This document shows, piece after piece, positions 23,344 to 35,900 of a DNA stretch of 64,000 nt. The notes below the pieces were generated by a model that saw nothing but the letters and a program-made list of their open reading frames with translations, did no database searches and had not been told where the DNA came from. The stretch's first letter is position 1. Every line of letters begins with the position of its first letter. Origin of the DNA: Scolanthus callimorphus (Eukaryota > Cnidaria > Anthozoa > Actiniaria > Edwardsiidae); the NCBI GenBank assembly GCA_033964015.1, contig CM066918.1:20543387-20607386 (forward strand), in the 5' to 3' direction. The position numbers were made by a program, and so were the translations under genes.

Positions 23344-24820
23344 GGCCCCGGTTGTTCAAAAGCCGATTAAATTTAATCCAGGTTTAATCCAGGATTAAAT
23401 TTGAGCACGCGCGCTAGAGGTGTTGCTAGAAAGTGTTTTAACTTTAATCCGGGTTTAAAATACGACCAATCGAGGGTTAAATTTAACACACCTCTTGGGG
23501 TGGTTTAAATCGCTAATCCAGGTTTAACTGGGCTATCCGCGGTAGAACAAAACACTAGAAAAGAGGACAACGTGACTATTGGGCCATTAATTATTATTGA
23601 AAATGTATTTATACATGTTTGCCGAGGTTTTTTGGGTCTGACCTCAAGCTATCGAGTGTAATGAAATAAGTTGTTTTGTTTTGAAAGCTTGCAAATCATT
23701 TAAACTTGAAGAGTGCGTGGAGAATTATAGAACTGTGGCCGGGAAAAAAAAACTTTTAAAAACAATTAGTTTTTCGAAGTCATCTGCAGCCGATCGCAAG
23801 ATCTATAACGTTACTCTATTAACAAAACAAACTATTATAATACCCTTGCGTGACACTTCCAAATTTAGAATGACATGAATCCAAAGTACCACGTGATTCT
23901 CTCACAAACGATTGCAGTTTGGAAACTGGCAGTGTTTCTTTTCTTTTTATTGGTTTATCTTTCGCCCAGCAGAAAAGATAAGAGGGGAACTGTAGCTTCA
24001 ACTGGTGGTGACAACTCTATATATTTAGCTATGTTTTGCCAGCATTTCTCGTACCAAAAAAGAGGCGAAGAAGGATCTTCTGTAAAACAAGTTGGCGGGT
24101 TGGAACTCGAAAGCCAAGGCAAACTACATAAAAACAGAGGTCCTCTTGCAGATCGTAAGTCGAGAATCAGTCATGTCATTGATAAGTTTTGTATGAATAA
24201 AATCAGTCGATTTTTTTGCAAACAAAGTTGAGATTTCGACATGATTTTAATAGGTGTTGTGGCAGCATACGGCAACAAAACAAAATGTGAGCTTTTTCGA
24301 CGTCTCTTTTTCTGCACTGAAACAGTCGATTTATTACTAAAGAACGAAATGGACTTTGCCTTAATGAAAAGAAGGCATTTGCTAGGAAATCTAAACGACA
24401 ATAATGAAAAGGCTAGTCTTCCTAAATTATTTATCATGTTTTCGAAAAGGAATACTTCTTCATTCAGCGCAAGTCTTATTGCCAGACTTTCGAAAAAACT
24501 ACTTTGTTTGTGCAAAATATCTAAGATGAAATGTTCACTGCGAAAAAACTTGTAATTACACTAAAACTAATCTAGAACTATTCAGCACGAGCAGGTGTGT
24601 TTTTCTAGTTTTTTTGGGCAGTAAAACTGGATTTACCGGGTTAATCTTGAGTTAAATTGAGTTGACTCTGGTTAGCTAACCCAGGATTAATTTTGACTTA
24701 ACCTTCTTTCGAGAAACAGCATTTTAACCCCGAGTTAGCTAATCCTGGATTAGAGAAGATAACGCAGGGTTAAATCCTAACTCTGGGTTAAAGTTAATCG
24801 GCTTTTGAACAACCGGGGCC
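23344..24820. mobile_element. TIR element with GGCCCCGGTTGTTCAAAAG ends
   Basis: TIRs ggccccggttgttcaaaagc at 23344 and the complement ending at 24820. Both sides continue with repeated taatccaggtttaa / ttaatcctggatta motifs, as in PIF/Harbinger elements here (48206). Several frames of 60-118 residues inside (for example 23875-24231) match nothing I know. A short relative is at 30268-30392. Confidence 0.75.
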
Positions 24821-25280
24821 TGGTGAAAATAAATTAAAGTTAACTCTCGCATTATTTTTTATTTGTTCAATTATTTGTGCCGCTCTTTTCTACATAAAAT
24901 ACATCTCTATCCTTTTTCATAATTATTTCATATCTTATACAAAGATAACATGTTAAAATTGTAACGAAAAAAACGTTCAATTCTTGTCAAACCGGGACTT
25001 ATTCTAAACACGAAATTAGAAGCGAGGGCTTGAGATACAATAAAGTCAGGAAAAACATGCTTGCTTGGTTAGAACGAGCAATTAGTTCATCCAGGGCGTA
25101 TCTCTGAAACGTTCTAAAGCCATAATTAGAAAATTCGATAATAATACAATTTGTTTATGAAAGAATTGCAGGGATTTAGTAAAGTAACAACAAGTAACCA
25201 CAAACCAAGATCATTGTAAACGTTGGCTACCGGCTTTCGCACCAGTCCATTACATATTCCCGGCGCTTTCCTAAATGTCC

Positions 25281-25589
25281 ATTACAGCTGTTTCAGGTAA
25301 ACACGCGACCCAGGGCGTTTAAATCATCGAGAGAGCTTTTGGCAGTTGGTTTTTCCTGTGTAGTCAATCAAACCATATGTGAGCCAATCAGATCCTTACC
25401 TAGTTCGCCTAGTGCAGTGAATTGGCTTCTGTCGCGCCATGTCTCGCAAGGGAAGCCAATCGAATGCACTGAGTAAGGATATGATTGTCTCTCACCGACA
25501 CGGATTGCATTGATGGACATCACAGAAAACCCAACTCCCAAACTCTGGCGGCAACGGCGAAGTCGCGTGTTACATGAAACAGCTGTAAT
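25281..25589. mobile_element. MITE with ATTACAGCTGTTTCA ends
   Basis: attacagctgtttcaggtaa at 25281 and the inverted atgaaacagctgtaat ending at 25589 are followed inward by CGCGAC on both sides. Non-coding, about 309 bp. Target duplication not clear. Confidence 0.6.
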
Positions 25590-25639
25590 TGGTCCAATAA
25601 TAAACCACAACTAGATAAAAGGCAAACTCCGTTCCACGA

Positions 25640-26020
25640 CCATTAAATTAAAATGTCTAAGCCCATCAATGGGCCACCGTTATGGTTGGTCCATTAACCT
25701 GGAATGTGACGCACACTAACCGAACAATTAAATTAATAAGTCCATTACTGGGCCACCAGTAAGGTAAATTAACATGAAGTCCATATTTCCTAGGCCCACG
25801 CACAAGCCAATTAAATTACGTAATGCTTTCCAAGCCTTTAAATGGGCCACCAATAAAGTCTATTAACAGATAATCCATATTTCCGACGCACATGCATCGA
25901 CCAAGTGAATTAATGCTTTCCAAGCGCATTAATGGCCACGAATAAGATCCATAAACAGGAAGGTCCATATTTTCGAAGCACACTAACCGCCAATATAAGG
26001 GCAATTAACTTAAACCACAA
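25640..26020. repeat. Degenerate tandem repeat, period about 90 bp
   Basis: Four diverged units, each with (g)ccattaatgggccac, a TAAcAGGaagTCCATATTTCC block, GCACACTAACCG and AATTAA. It lies beyond the 3' end of the TTC3-like gene. Confidence 0.7.
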
Positions 26021-26203
26021 TCACGTTAACTAGCCGTTACTAAGTCCAAACACACACGCCATATCGGGCGTATATTCAACAAGCCTTTTTCAAAAGGGTG
26101 CTACATGGTGGCAGATGTGGATGTCTCTATGAAGGGCAGCCGCGTGGCTCCGTTTGTCCTCCGAGGCTTGTCATTAGCCATTTATTGTGTCGTCGTAGAA
26201 AAA

Positions 26204-26619
26204 TCATCCACTGTTCAATTTTGTCCATTTGTAATAGTGGTGTCTATTGCTAGATACACGGTCAATAGGCAGGACATCTCGGCAGGTGGGGCACGTCGCA
26301 TGCTGTCAACAAACACATCGGATACATTACATTAGCAATAGGTAAACGTGTAAGCTCGGGTTAATTCTAGACGTTTCTTATCCGGGAAAAAATCTTATGC
26401 GCCCATGTTTCCTCAAACTGAAGCATTATAACTGCGATTATAATTGATTACATTTGCAGGCTCCGTTACAAAGTAAAGCGTTCAAACTCGTTAGGAGGCT
26501 TACCATTTTTAGCCAAGTCGTCACGCAAGGATCGTGAAAGGTGTGGTTACATGGTAGCCTTGTCGAGTCTTCGTCAAGTTCGAAATCACTCTGGCAAATG
26601 CAGCACGATGAGCTGGCGT
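26204..26619 (-). CDS. TTC3: TTC3-like, two exons encoding the RING-H2 finger
   Basis: Exon 26504-26619 encodes DASSSCCICQSDFELDEDST and RLPCNHTFHDPCVTTWLKM. Exon 26204-26302 encodes HATCPTCRDVLPIDRV and the stop at 26204-26206. Joined in phase 0, they give C-x2-C, C-x-H-x2-H-x2-C, C-x2-C: a C3H2C3 RING-H2 that binds the E2. The last zinc pair (CPTC) lies alone in the final exon. The upstream acceptor cgaaag|AC is weak but restores codon GAC with the previous exon. Confidence 0.85.
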
Positions 26620-29600
26620 CTTTCGTAAGCAAGAAAAAAGAGTGATTACATAACATAATATATAGACTTAGACATTGCCTAAAAGCGGAGCTCGAATAAA
26701 TACATTACTATTGGTCGCCTAGCAGTGTTGCCTTCTCGAGATATTGACTTTTCTAGTTTTTATGACGTTATCGATGACGTCATGCCACGTGACCTTGATG
26801 GTGCACCTCCCTTGCCTCCAAGATAATATTACCCAAGTATCGTCACCTAGCGATGTACCCTTCTCGAAGTATTAACTTTTCTAGTTTTGATGACGTCATG
26901 CCATGTGACCTCGTTGTGCACCCCTTGCCTAAAAGATAACTCCATCCAAATTTGGTCACCTAGCACTGTTGCCTTCTCGAGATATTGAATAAGGTGGTGC
27001 ACCCCCTTGCCTTCAAAATAACTTTAACCAATTTTGGTAACCTGTGGATTTGGCTTCGCAGGAACACTCGGGAATTACGTTCAAAAATCACTTCGACCCC
27101 TTTCTGGACGTTTTTTTTTAAGTATTGGGTACCCTGTGGATTTGGCTTCACATGAACACTCGGGAATTACGGGTGTGGTGCTCCGCGCTGCGGCCGTCGG
27201 CCGCTAAGGAGCTCCGCTATAAACTGGAATAACTTGGTACTTGAGGTTTCAAGTAAATATTGATGCAGAAATATTTTTGATTTGCTGTCTCAGAAAGGCA
27301 CGCGATGGTCACACAACTGCTGCTGTCACGGTCTAATTGTTGCTGAAATGCGAATAACAGCGCGAAAAATGCAGCAATCGTACACGTTTATTCGACATTA
27401 GATATATATATATATAATGGCCATGGGCTTTGATTTTAGCCCATTATTTTTAATTTTACTAGGCTCAAATCTTCTTTAAGTTAAGGTTCCGACACATTCT
27501 AAATCTTAACCACCTACACTTTTTTTAATAAGTAATACAACTTTGTTAGAAATCAATTCAATTCAATTCTAAAGAGTGATTACAATAGAGTCCTAAAGTG
27601 ATGACGTCACAAAAACAAAATTTTCGATTTAGCAATTTTGTTCCTTGATTTCAAAGGGCATATCGATTGAAAGCTACACACCAAAAATGAGGTGAATCGG
27701 TTTAAGGTGACTCATTCGAAATTCAAAATGCACCCAACTGTGTCTAGAGCGCAAATCTGCGTCGTCAAACTAACGGCTATAACTTTTGTGTCTTTTCCTC
27801 TATGTTATAATTATTTTTTCAAATCCTACTTTAATGATGTATAAATATGCTACTGGGAACCGATCTTCTTGAAAACATTTTAGAAGTCACAATCTAAATT
27901 TTTGTGAGGCCCTAATTTCATATTCGGTCGTACTAGAAAAAAAATTTGCCGGTTTTTTTGGCTGAAATTTCAGGAGTCGATTCCAGTTGTAGTGATCTCG
28001 AATCAAGCGAAGTTACAGAAAATTCGTCGGAACAGAAACGCGGTAATAAAAATACCGTCAGTTATGGTCAACTGTGACCAAAATAGAACGCTGATTCTGG
28101 TTGGCTTGAATTGAATTTTAATAGTGCTCCGAAAACTCATTTTTTTGGGCTCTTCCCTCGGCACTATGTTGTATAACAATGTATTAAACTTTATCGAGGG
28201 TCCGATTTCAAATACCATGAACTACTAAAATGTTTGAACATTATCTACCGAGGAAAGAAATTGTGAAAGACCAATGAATTTATTACAAGAATGTCGCATT
28301 AAAATGTGTCGTTATTAGGTATTATTTCTTGCTAAGATTTATATAGACGAGAAGTTTGTGGCATTGGTAAAACTTAGTAACCCGATTTGACCATTATATT
28401 TGCTTATTTGGCATAGAAGAAAATTACAAAGTTACGACATTCGCCCTCTGGTTTTGCACGCAGATTTGAAGCTCTCTTGTTTATGAACGATAATGAAATC
28501 TGAAGTTTTTCCAGGGGGAGCTCATTAGGCCAAATCTAATCAATAGCAGTCACGCTCCGAAATAGCAATTGTCTGTTAAGTCCCTATGGAACAAAAAAAG
28601 AGTCGACGATAAACGTTTTCTTTGTTCGATGATTAGAGTTGGCCTACTGTGTCCCCCTGGCAAAATGCGAGATTTCATACCATTCATAAACAAGACAGCT
28701 TCAAATCTGCGTGCATGACCAGAGGGCGACCGCCGTAACTTTAACAATTTTCTTCTATATCAAATAAGCACGCAAGATGTTCAAACTTGCTTACTAAATA
28801 TTACCAATGCCACAAGCTTCTCGTCTATATACATCTTAGCAAGAAATAATACGTAATAACAACACATTTAACTCGACATTCTTTCAATAAATTCATTGCG
28901 CTTTCACAATTTCTTTCCTCGGTAGATAATGTTCGAACATTTTAGTATTTCATGGTATTTACAATCTGACCTTCGGTAAAGTTTAATACATTACTATACA
29001 ACATAGTGCCGGTGGAAGAGCCCAAAATAATGAGTTTTCGGAGCACTATTAAAATTCAATTCAAGCCAAGCAGAATCAGCGTTCTAATCTGGCAAAAGTT
29101 GACCATAACTGACGGTATTTTATTACCGCGTTTCTGTTCCGACGAATTTTCTGTAACTTCACTTGATTTGAGATCACTACAACTGGAATCGATTCCTGGA
29201 ATTTCAGCCAAAAAAAACCGGCAAAATTTTTTTCTAGTACGACCGGAATATGAAATTAGGGCCTCACAAAAATTTAGATTGTGACTTCCAAAAATGTTTT
29301 CAAGAAGATCGGTTCCCAGTAGCATATTTATACATCAGTAAAGTAGGATTTGAAAAAATTATTATAACAATAGAGGAAAAGACACAAAAGTTATAGCCGT
29401 TAGTTTGACGAAGCAGATTTGCGCTCTAGACACAGTTGGGTGCATTTTGAATTTCGAATGAGTCACCTTAAACGCGACCGAGATATGGCCCGCTGAATAC
29501 ATAATTTTCTTTAACAAATCACTGTATTTTGGTTCAGTTCATAAAGTTATGAACTGAGTCCAAAAACAGTGATTTGTTAAGAAAATTATGTATTCATTGG

Positions 29601-32600
29601 GCCAAAATTGGGTCGCGTTTCAACCGATTCACCTCATTTTTTGCATGCATCGAGAAATTTTTCAAATTTGTCACGTCACACTTTAGGACTCTATAACATA
29701 TAAACTGGAAAGCTCGTTACGACAATTTGTTTAAGGTTGCGTTTTGCCATTTACCAGAGAAGGACTGCCGGAGACTCGCTACGGAGAACAAGTTTTCACA
29801 CACCTTCGACTCACAATTTACGTTGCTGTTTAACCTCTCATATAAAAACAGGTTGAATTCTATCACGCAGCCAATAAAACACACATACTACCAATAGACT
29901 GAAATATATAGAGGATATTACACGGTGGCGCGAAGATATGAGTTTTATGAGAGACTTTGGAGACAAACTTTACATTGATCAATCGGAGTCGTCCGAAGTG
30001 AAAAAAAAAACTACGCTTTTTCAAATCAGTCCAAATTTCGTGAAAGTAGGCCCAAATTTCGCAGTAAGCTGATGCGTGGGGCCATTATGTTGATACTTAC
30101 ATTTGTATCCTTTTCGAAATCGCAAAGAAATATTTCATTCTAATAAAAAGCATGAACTTCCTTAAACATACACAAATAGAATGAGCTATAAAAACTTTCA
30201 ATTTATAACCATGAAGTACCAAAATCTGCCATGTTAATTCATAACACTGGATTTTACATAAATTATAGCCCTGGGTCCGGTTGCTCGATAGTGGTTTATC
30301 ACTAATCCAGGATTAATTACCATGGTGACTCGATGGTTTTGTTCAGAACTAAACCTGGTTTAAATTTAACCCATCTTTGAACAACCCGCGCCTGATATAT
30401 AACTCCTAAAATATCTTCAGATCGGGCTTGTAGAATTTAGTCAAACTTCGGTTACACGTAGGCAATCAGTCAATCTCGAGGTACCGTAAAGCATTTATCG
30501 AACAAATGTCGGTACAGCATGAAACTGGGGTGAGAGTAAAAATAGGCGTCCCGATCGTCACGTGATACTAACTTCAATCTCCCTAACTTTTGTACTCACA
30601 TGTATTTCAGTCTATTGGTATTATGTTTGTTATATTGGCTGCGTTATTATAAATCAAACGGTTTTTATATAAAGCGTTCAAAATTGGTTGGCATGGGTGC
30701 AAAATTACTGAGTCGATCCACCTTAATAAAAGCATGAATTCAGGTGACAAGCTGTTTTGTGAAACAAAAACCAGATACCTCCACAACTCTGACTCGCCGG
30801 TCGCCATTTTATTGGCCGAACTACTGAGGAATCAGGAAAAACATCCATTTCTCGCTTCACCCTTGTGGATACACTTACCGACATCCTCTTGGCCAATCTT
30901 TAATCTCGGCAGAGACGCTATCACTTCTGGCAGGGCGGGAGGAGGTGTGTCATCGCCTCCCATCTCGGGATGTGCCTCTAAAAACTGCCGTATTAGGTCC
31001 AGCACTAGAGCACCGCCTATAAATAACTACGCCATAATAAAAAATAACAGAATGAGAATTGGTTAATATTATACCGCCAACAATTACATCTGTAACGCAG
31101 AATGCTTGATGCAATTTGATGGTCGGAGAAAGCGGATTTCAGGTGACTGTCGTCGAAAGTATATCAGACGTCCGTTTTTTAATACGTTGAGATATAGTGG
31201 TTAGCTAATAAAAAGCGAAGGAACACAAACGACAAAGAGACATTCTTTTCTAGATCACGACTAAATGCAAGTCGTACTTACATTGGCGTAGGACATATCA
31301 TGAGCCCTTACTATTGCAAATATCTCTAAATCCATTTGCATTGGCTGATTGCATTTTAAACCGCACCCCCTCCCTGGAATTTCCACTCGTGAAACAGACC
31401 CCCTCCCTCCGCAGAGTTTCCAACCTCATAAAGGACCCCCTCCCCTGGAATTTCCATTTTTTCCGGCAAAATACCCCTGAAAAATCTATTTTGGGATAAA
31501 AATACCCCAGGAATCAGTCACCTTTTTTACCCCTCCCCCTTGGAATTTCCAGTCTCCAGACACACGCCCTCCCGTGTAATTTCCAGAGTCCGATACAACC
31601 CCCCTAGAAAATTTTCCATAGGTCCTCAACTCCCCCGGTGCGGTTTTAAAAATGCAATCAGCCATTAGGAACGGCATTAGGAATGATTAGACCAGCGTAT
31701 GTTCTAGACCTAAGTTTTCTGATTGGTCAGTTTGACCTACTGTGTTTACTTTGTGTTATTTACTGACACTCATCTAAAAGTGGCTTGTAAGTACTTGCTT
31801 TACCCTACCTCTGTTGGGTTGGGTATTGGGCCAAACGGACCCATTAATAACGGAAACTCATCAGCATCTTCGTCGTCATCAGATGATTCCATATCATCAT
31901 GAGAATCCGAGTCAAGGTCTGGTGGATCATAATCCTCACTACCATCTTTATCATCATCATCATCATCGTCATCACAATGGTCACTATCAATATCGCTACA
32001 ATCTGATAATGAAGCCTCACTCTTCAGTGAAGGCAACGAGTCCATATCATCACAGTCACATTCTCCGCATGTACAAGCTTTGTCATCTTCTCCGCCATCT
32101 TTAACATCTCTAGTCCTTTCTCGAGTTTCTGGTATGTTAGGTGAAGGTTGATCTCCATGTGCAGCTGATGTACCTGGTTCTTCATCTGAAAGACGAACAA
32201 AGCGTCCATGACTATAAGTCCATGCCTCACCGTTATGAATAACGTCTTGGTAAATGCATGGCATGGTTGTACGAGAGAAATGGATGTTTTTTCCTGATTC
32301 CTCAGCATTTAATGTCATCTCGATTTCCGTGACGGGTGAATTATAAGATACTGTAAGTAACAAAAGCTTCTAAAATGTCATAAAATAAAACTTACTCATA
32401 CTTGGAAGGCCAACAATCATTCCTTCTTCACTCGGTCGTCGGTGAGGTGACGACATGCACGACTGACCAAGACTATTGAGCCGCTTTCGCTTAGAGTTTG
32501 GCAATGAGCTTGCGGTTTCATGTAGCCCTAAAAATATTTTGATAATAAATACTAATACTAATTTGTGTTTGTTTTTTACTGTATACGTTTCTGGTATTGT

Positions 32601-32874
32601 CTTTGCATACAGTATAATCATAAACTGGAATAGAAGAAAGAGCATGCCAGGATGTCATAAGCTTAGTTATGCTCTATGCTCAACCGTCCCTTCGCTCTCG
32701 ACTGTACCTCACTTTGCGAAGGAGACGTCTGAATTTACCAGGGGATTTGCTCATCCAGTATGTTTTTTACAACGTTTCCAATTAAGTAAAGCTATAGAAT
32801 ACATGAAATGCTAATTATCTTGCCCTCAAAACGAAGGAAAACGCCTTTTCTGCTACCGAAATTTCAAAATTTCG

Positions 32875-32907
<33 letters not shown>

Positions 32908-35900
32908 AGGCCCCGTAACTACCTAGCAAGCTAAGGCCTTGCGCCCTTCGTATCGGACCTCCAAAACCAGCCGCCGCCTACTTCCAAAACTTATACCCCA
33001 TTCACACCAAAACCATGTTTAGTTAAGCAAGGTTTTTCTTCGCCTGATAACATGACAGGTTTCTTACTGCGATAAACTCTACCTAGCTAAATGATCACTT
33101 CGCAACATATAAAGTACAGTCTGTTCGGTTTTGTCCTTGGAACAGTCTTCTCTTGGGAGAAAAGGATTTTTAAATCCTGGTTTAAAAACCAGTTTAATTA
33201 AACCACCTTTAAACTAGTTTAAGCGGCGGTGTGAACGGGGTATTAGCCTGCTAATTCAAAACTAATTGAAACCCCTGCTAAAATTCAGTCTAGTTTAACG
33301 CACGACTGAGGGTCCAGACGATAAGTTTCCCCTCCCGGTGGTGGCTGCTTGGTGACCTACCAGGAGGAGTGCGAGCACGCTGGATACTCGAGCATGGCGT
33401 TTACTGTGAACGTTCACAATTCTGTATTTTTCAATGTTCCATGGTTTTTAACTCACCAAGCTTGGCTTTCCTTGCTTTCTCCCTACTACTTCCTCTATTG
33501 TCTGAAACAATGTTGGCTGCTACAGCACCAACAACACTACTTTTGTTAAATTCCTCTGCCTGGCGACAGAGTTCTTCTGTTCTGCTGCAGCTTTTGAGAG
33601 CATTTGTATTGACAGCTATGGCTTTCTCATAATAACCCAGTTCATAGTAGGCTTTGGCATATCGAAAGTGGCCCTAGAAAAAAAAGAAAACATTAATTTG
33701 ACCAACAATATCAGCAAAAAAACGTCTTTCGGTGGCAAGGGAGTACTATGTAGCCGTATTCACACTAGAGGACGGAAAACGCGTCATAACGGGTTTTTCG
33801 TCTGACGAGTTTTCCGTCTGATATGGCGATTTCCCGTAGAAACATCTGTCTCGTCCCGGTTTCACACTAAAATTTCCCGTCAAAAATCCGTCTCGTCCCG
33901 GTTTCACACTAAGACGAGTTTTCCGTCTGGACGAAAAACGCGTCTCAGACGAGTTGCCCGTCTCTAGTCTCAAATTATGTTTTAATTGTTGACATTGCTG
34001 TCCACTATCTGAGCCATAGAAACTCGGCTTCCCTCTGAACTAAAACCAGACAACGTCGCGACGGAAAGCCAGGCGACTGCACTAGGCGAAACAGGGCAAG
34101 AATGTGATTTGCTCATACGATTTGGCTGGCGGAACAGCAAAGCCAAAAAGTCGATGTTTTGAAAACGCGGGTCGTGATGCAACGATTTTAGGTGTTTGAA
34201 GAAACTATAATAAAATATGGTGAGAAAGTAAAACGGTACGATCGCGTCACTTTTGCATAATTGGCAGGACAATGATGGATGGATGTTTTGACAATTCCAC
34301 AGAGGGTACTTGCAACTGGAAAAGCTTAAGGTTTCTCCCTTACTAGGCCTAACAATATTCCTCATAAGGCTCTACCTTTTCCCAGCCAGGATTAAGGCAT
34401 ATAGCTCTTCTTGCATCAGAGAGTGCTTCCCTGGAAAAAAAAGTTACAGGTTTTGTTTCTTCATAAATATTACTGACTTGGAACTCGCATATACACGGCC
34501 CACGGAGGGGAAAAGGCTTGAAGGGCTGAAGCCCCCACTTTTTGACACATTCTTTCTTATAAGCCCCCTTCCCCACTTCAAAGTGAGCTCCGCGGGCCAT
34601 GATATAAAGGTGCCGTAAGTAAAATAACCATTCATCTTCACGTTGGCAATGACCGTGGTGCAGCCACCAAACATTGGGGGATAATTTTGCCCGATTATTC
34701 ACGCCAGGCGCGTAGCCAGAAATTTACGAGGTACGTACTGCATTGTTTTCATAGATCAGCTCTCATTTTGTACCATATATATATGGGCTTCACGAGGTAC
34801 GCACGTGCGTATTGGCGTACGGGTAAAGGGTTCGTACGCTCAGAGTTCCAATCCAGGAGTTTCAAGCTATTTCTCATGCAAAATGGAAGAGATTTCGACC
34901 TTTCTAGAAAGGATTCCATCGACAAGCACTTACAAACAGTGAAACACATAGAATGCGAATTTGTCTCGTGGAATTCCCGCGAAATTGCCATTGAAAATCC
35001 CGAGAATTTTCACGCTTTTTCCCGCGAGTTATCATAAACCCTGGTATAAATATAGTAATGGTACCTGTACTGAGTGCTGTTAAGGTAGCTCTGAGCTCTG
35101 TTTCCATAAAGTACATGATCGAATGGTCTGCATTAAACAAATAAAAACAGTGCAATGGTAAAGAACAACATTTCACGGGTCAATCATTTTTCAACACAGA
35201 GACTGCCGACTGACCTCATGTTAATTGCTTTAGAGTAGAGATCAGAAGCTTGTCTAAACTTTCTTTCTTTAAAATACTGGTTCCTCTTAACTTGAGCCTT
35301 TCACAAACCTGCAAAACAGTGACAGTCATCAAAGACATCATAAACAAAACACATATTATCAATTGCTATCAAATTCATTACAGCCATTCTCAGTTACACG
35401 CGGTCGTCGGGAGAAAGCTTGCAAGCGAAAAAGTCGTTTTTGTCAAAGTTTCCATGGCAACGCACGTGCTTTCGCCGGCTTGTCGCGCTCAGACAAGACA
35501 GAAAAACGTGTTTCGCTTGCAAGCTTTTTTACCGGCGACCGCGTGTAACTGAGAATGGCTGTAAAGGCCATGTTACACGAGGCAAGTTTTCTCGCAACGC
35601 AACGGTGACGAATTAAAAACCATGGCGAGGTGCCGCGGGATGTTACACGGTCGCAAAGAGCTAAGCAAAATTTATCAGTTGCAAATACTTCAATCTGAGC
35701 CTTAAATGGCTTAGCAGTCAGCAGGGTCCCTTTCAATAAATGTACCAGTACCTGAGCTTTTTGCCTTAGTTGCTGTTCAAAATCTTCTACAACATCAACT
35801 CTGCTATCACTTGTCATTTCTATATGCAGCAAAGCTGAGAAACGAGAACAAGATTATATCAGGAACTTATTTGACAGGGGTAAGCAAAATAATTTTTTTT

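Noticed and set aside
31814..32104. Plus-strand His-rich open frame
   Set aside because: Antisense shadow of the Asp/Ser-rich TTC3 exon (GAT/GAC codons read as ATC/CAT).
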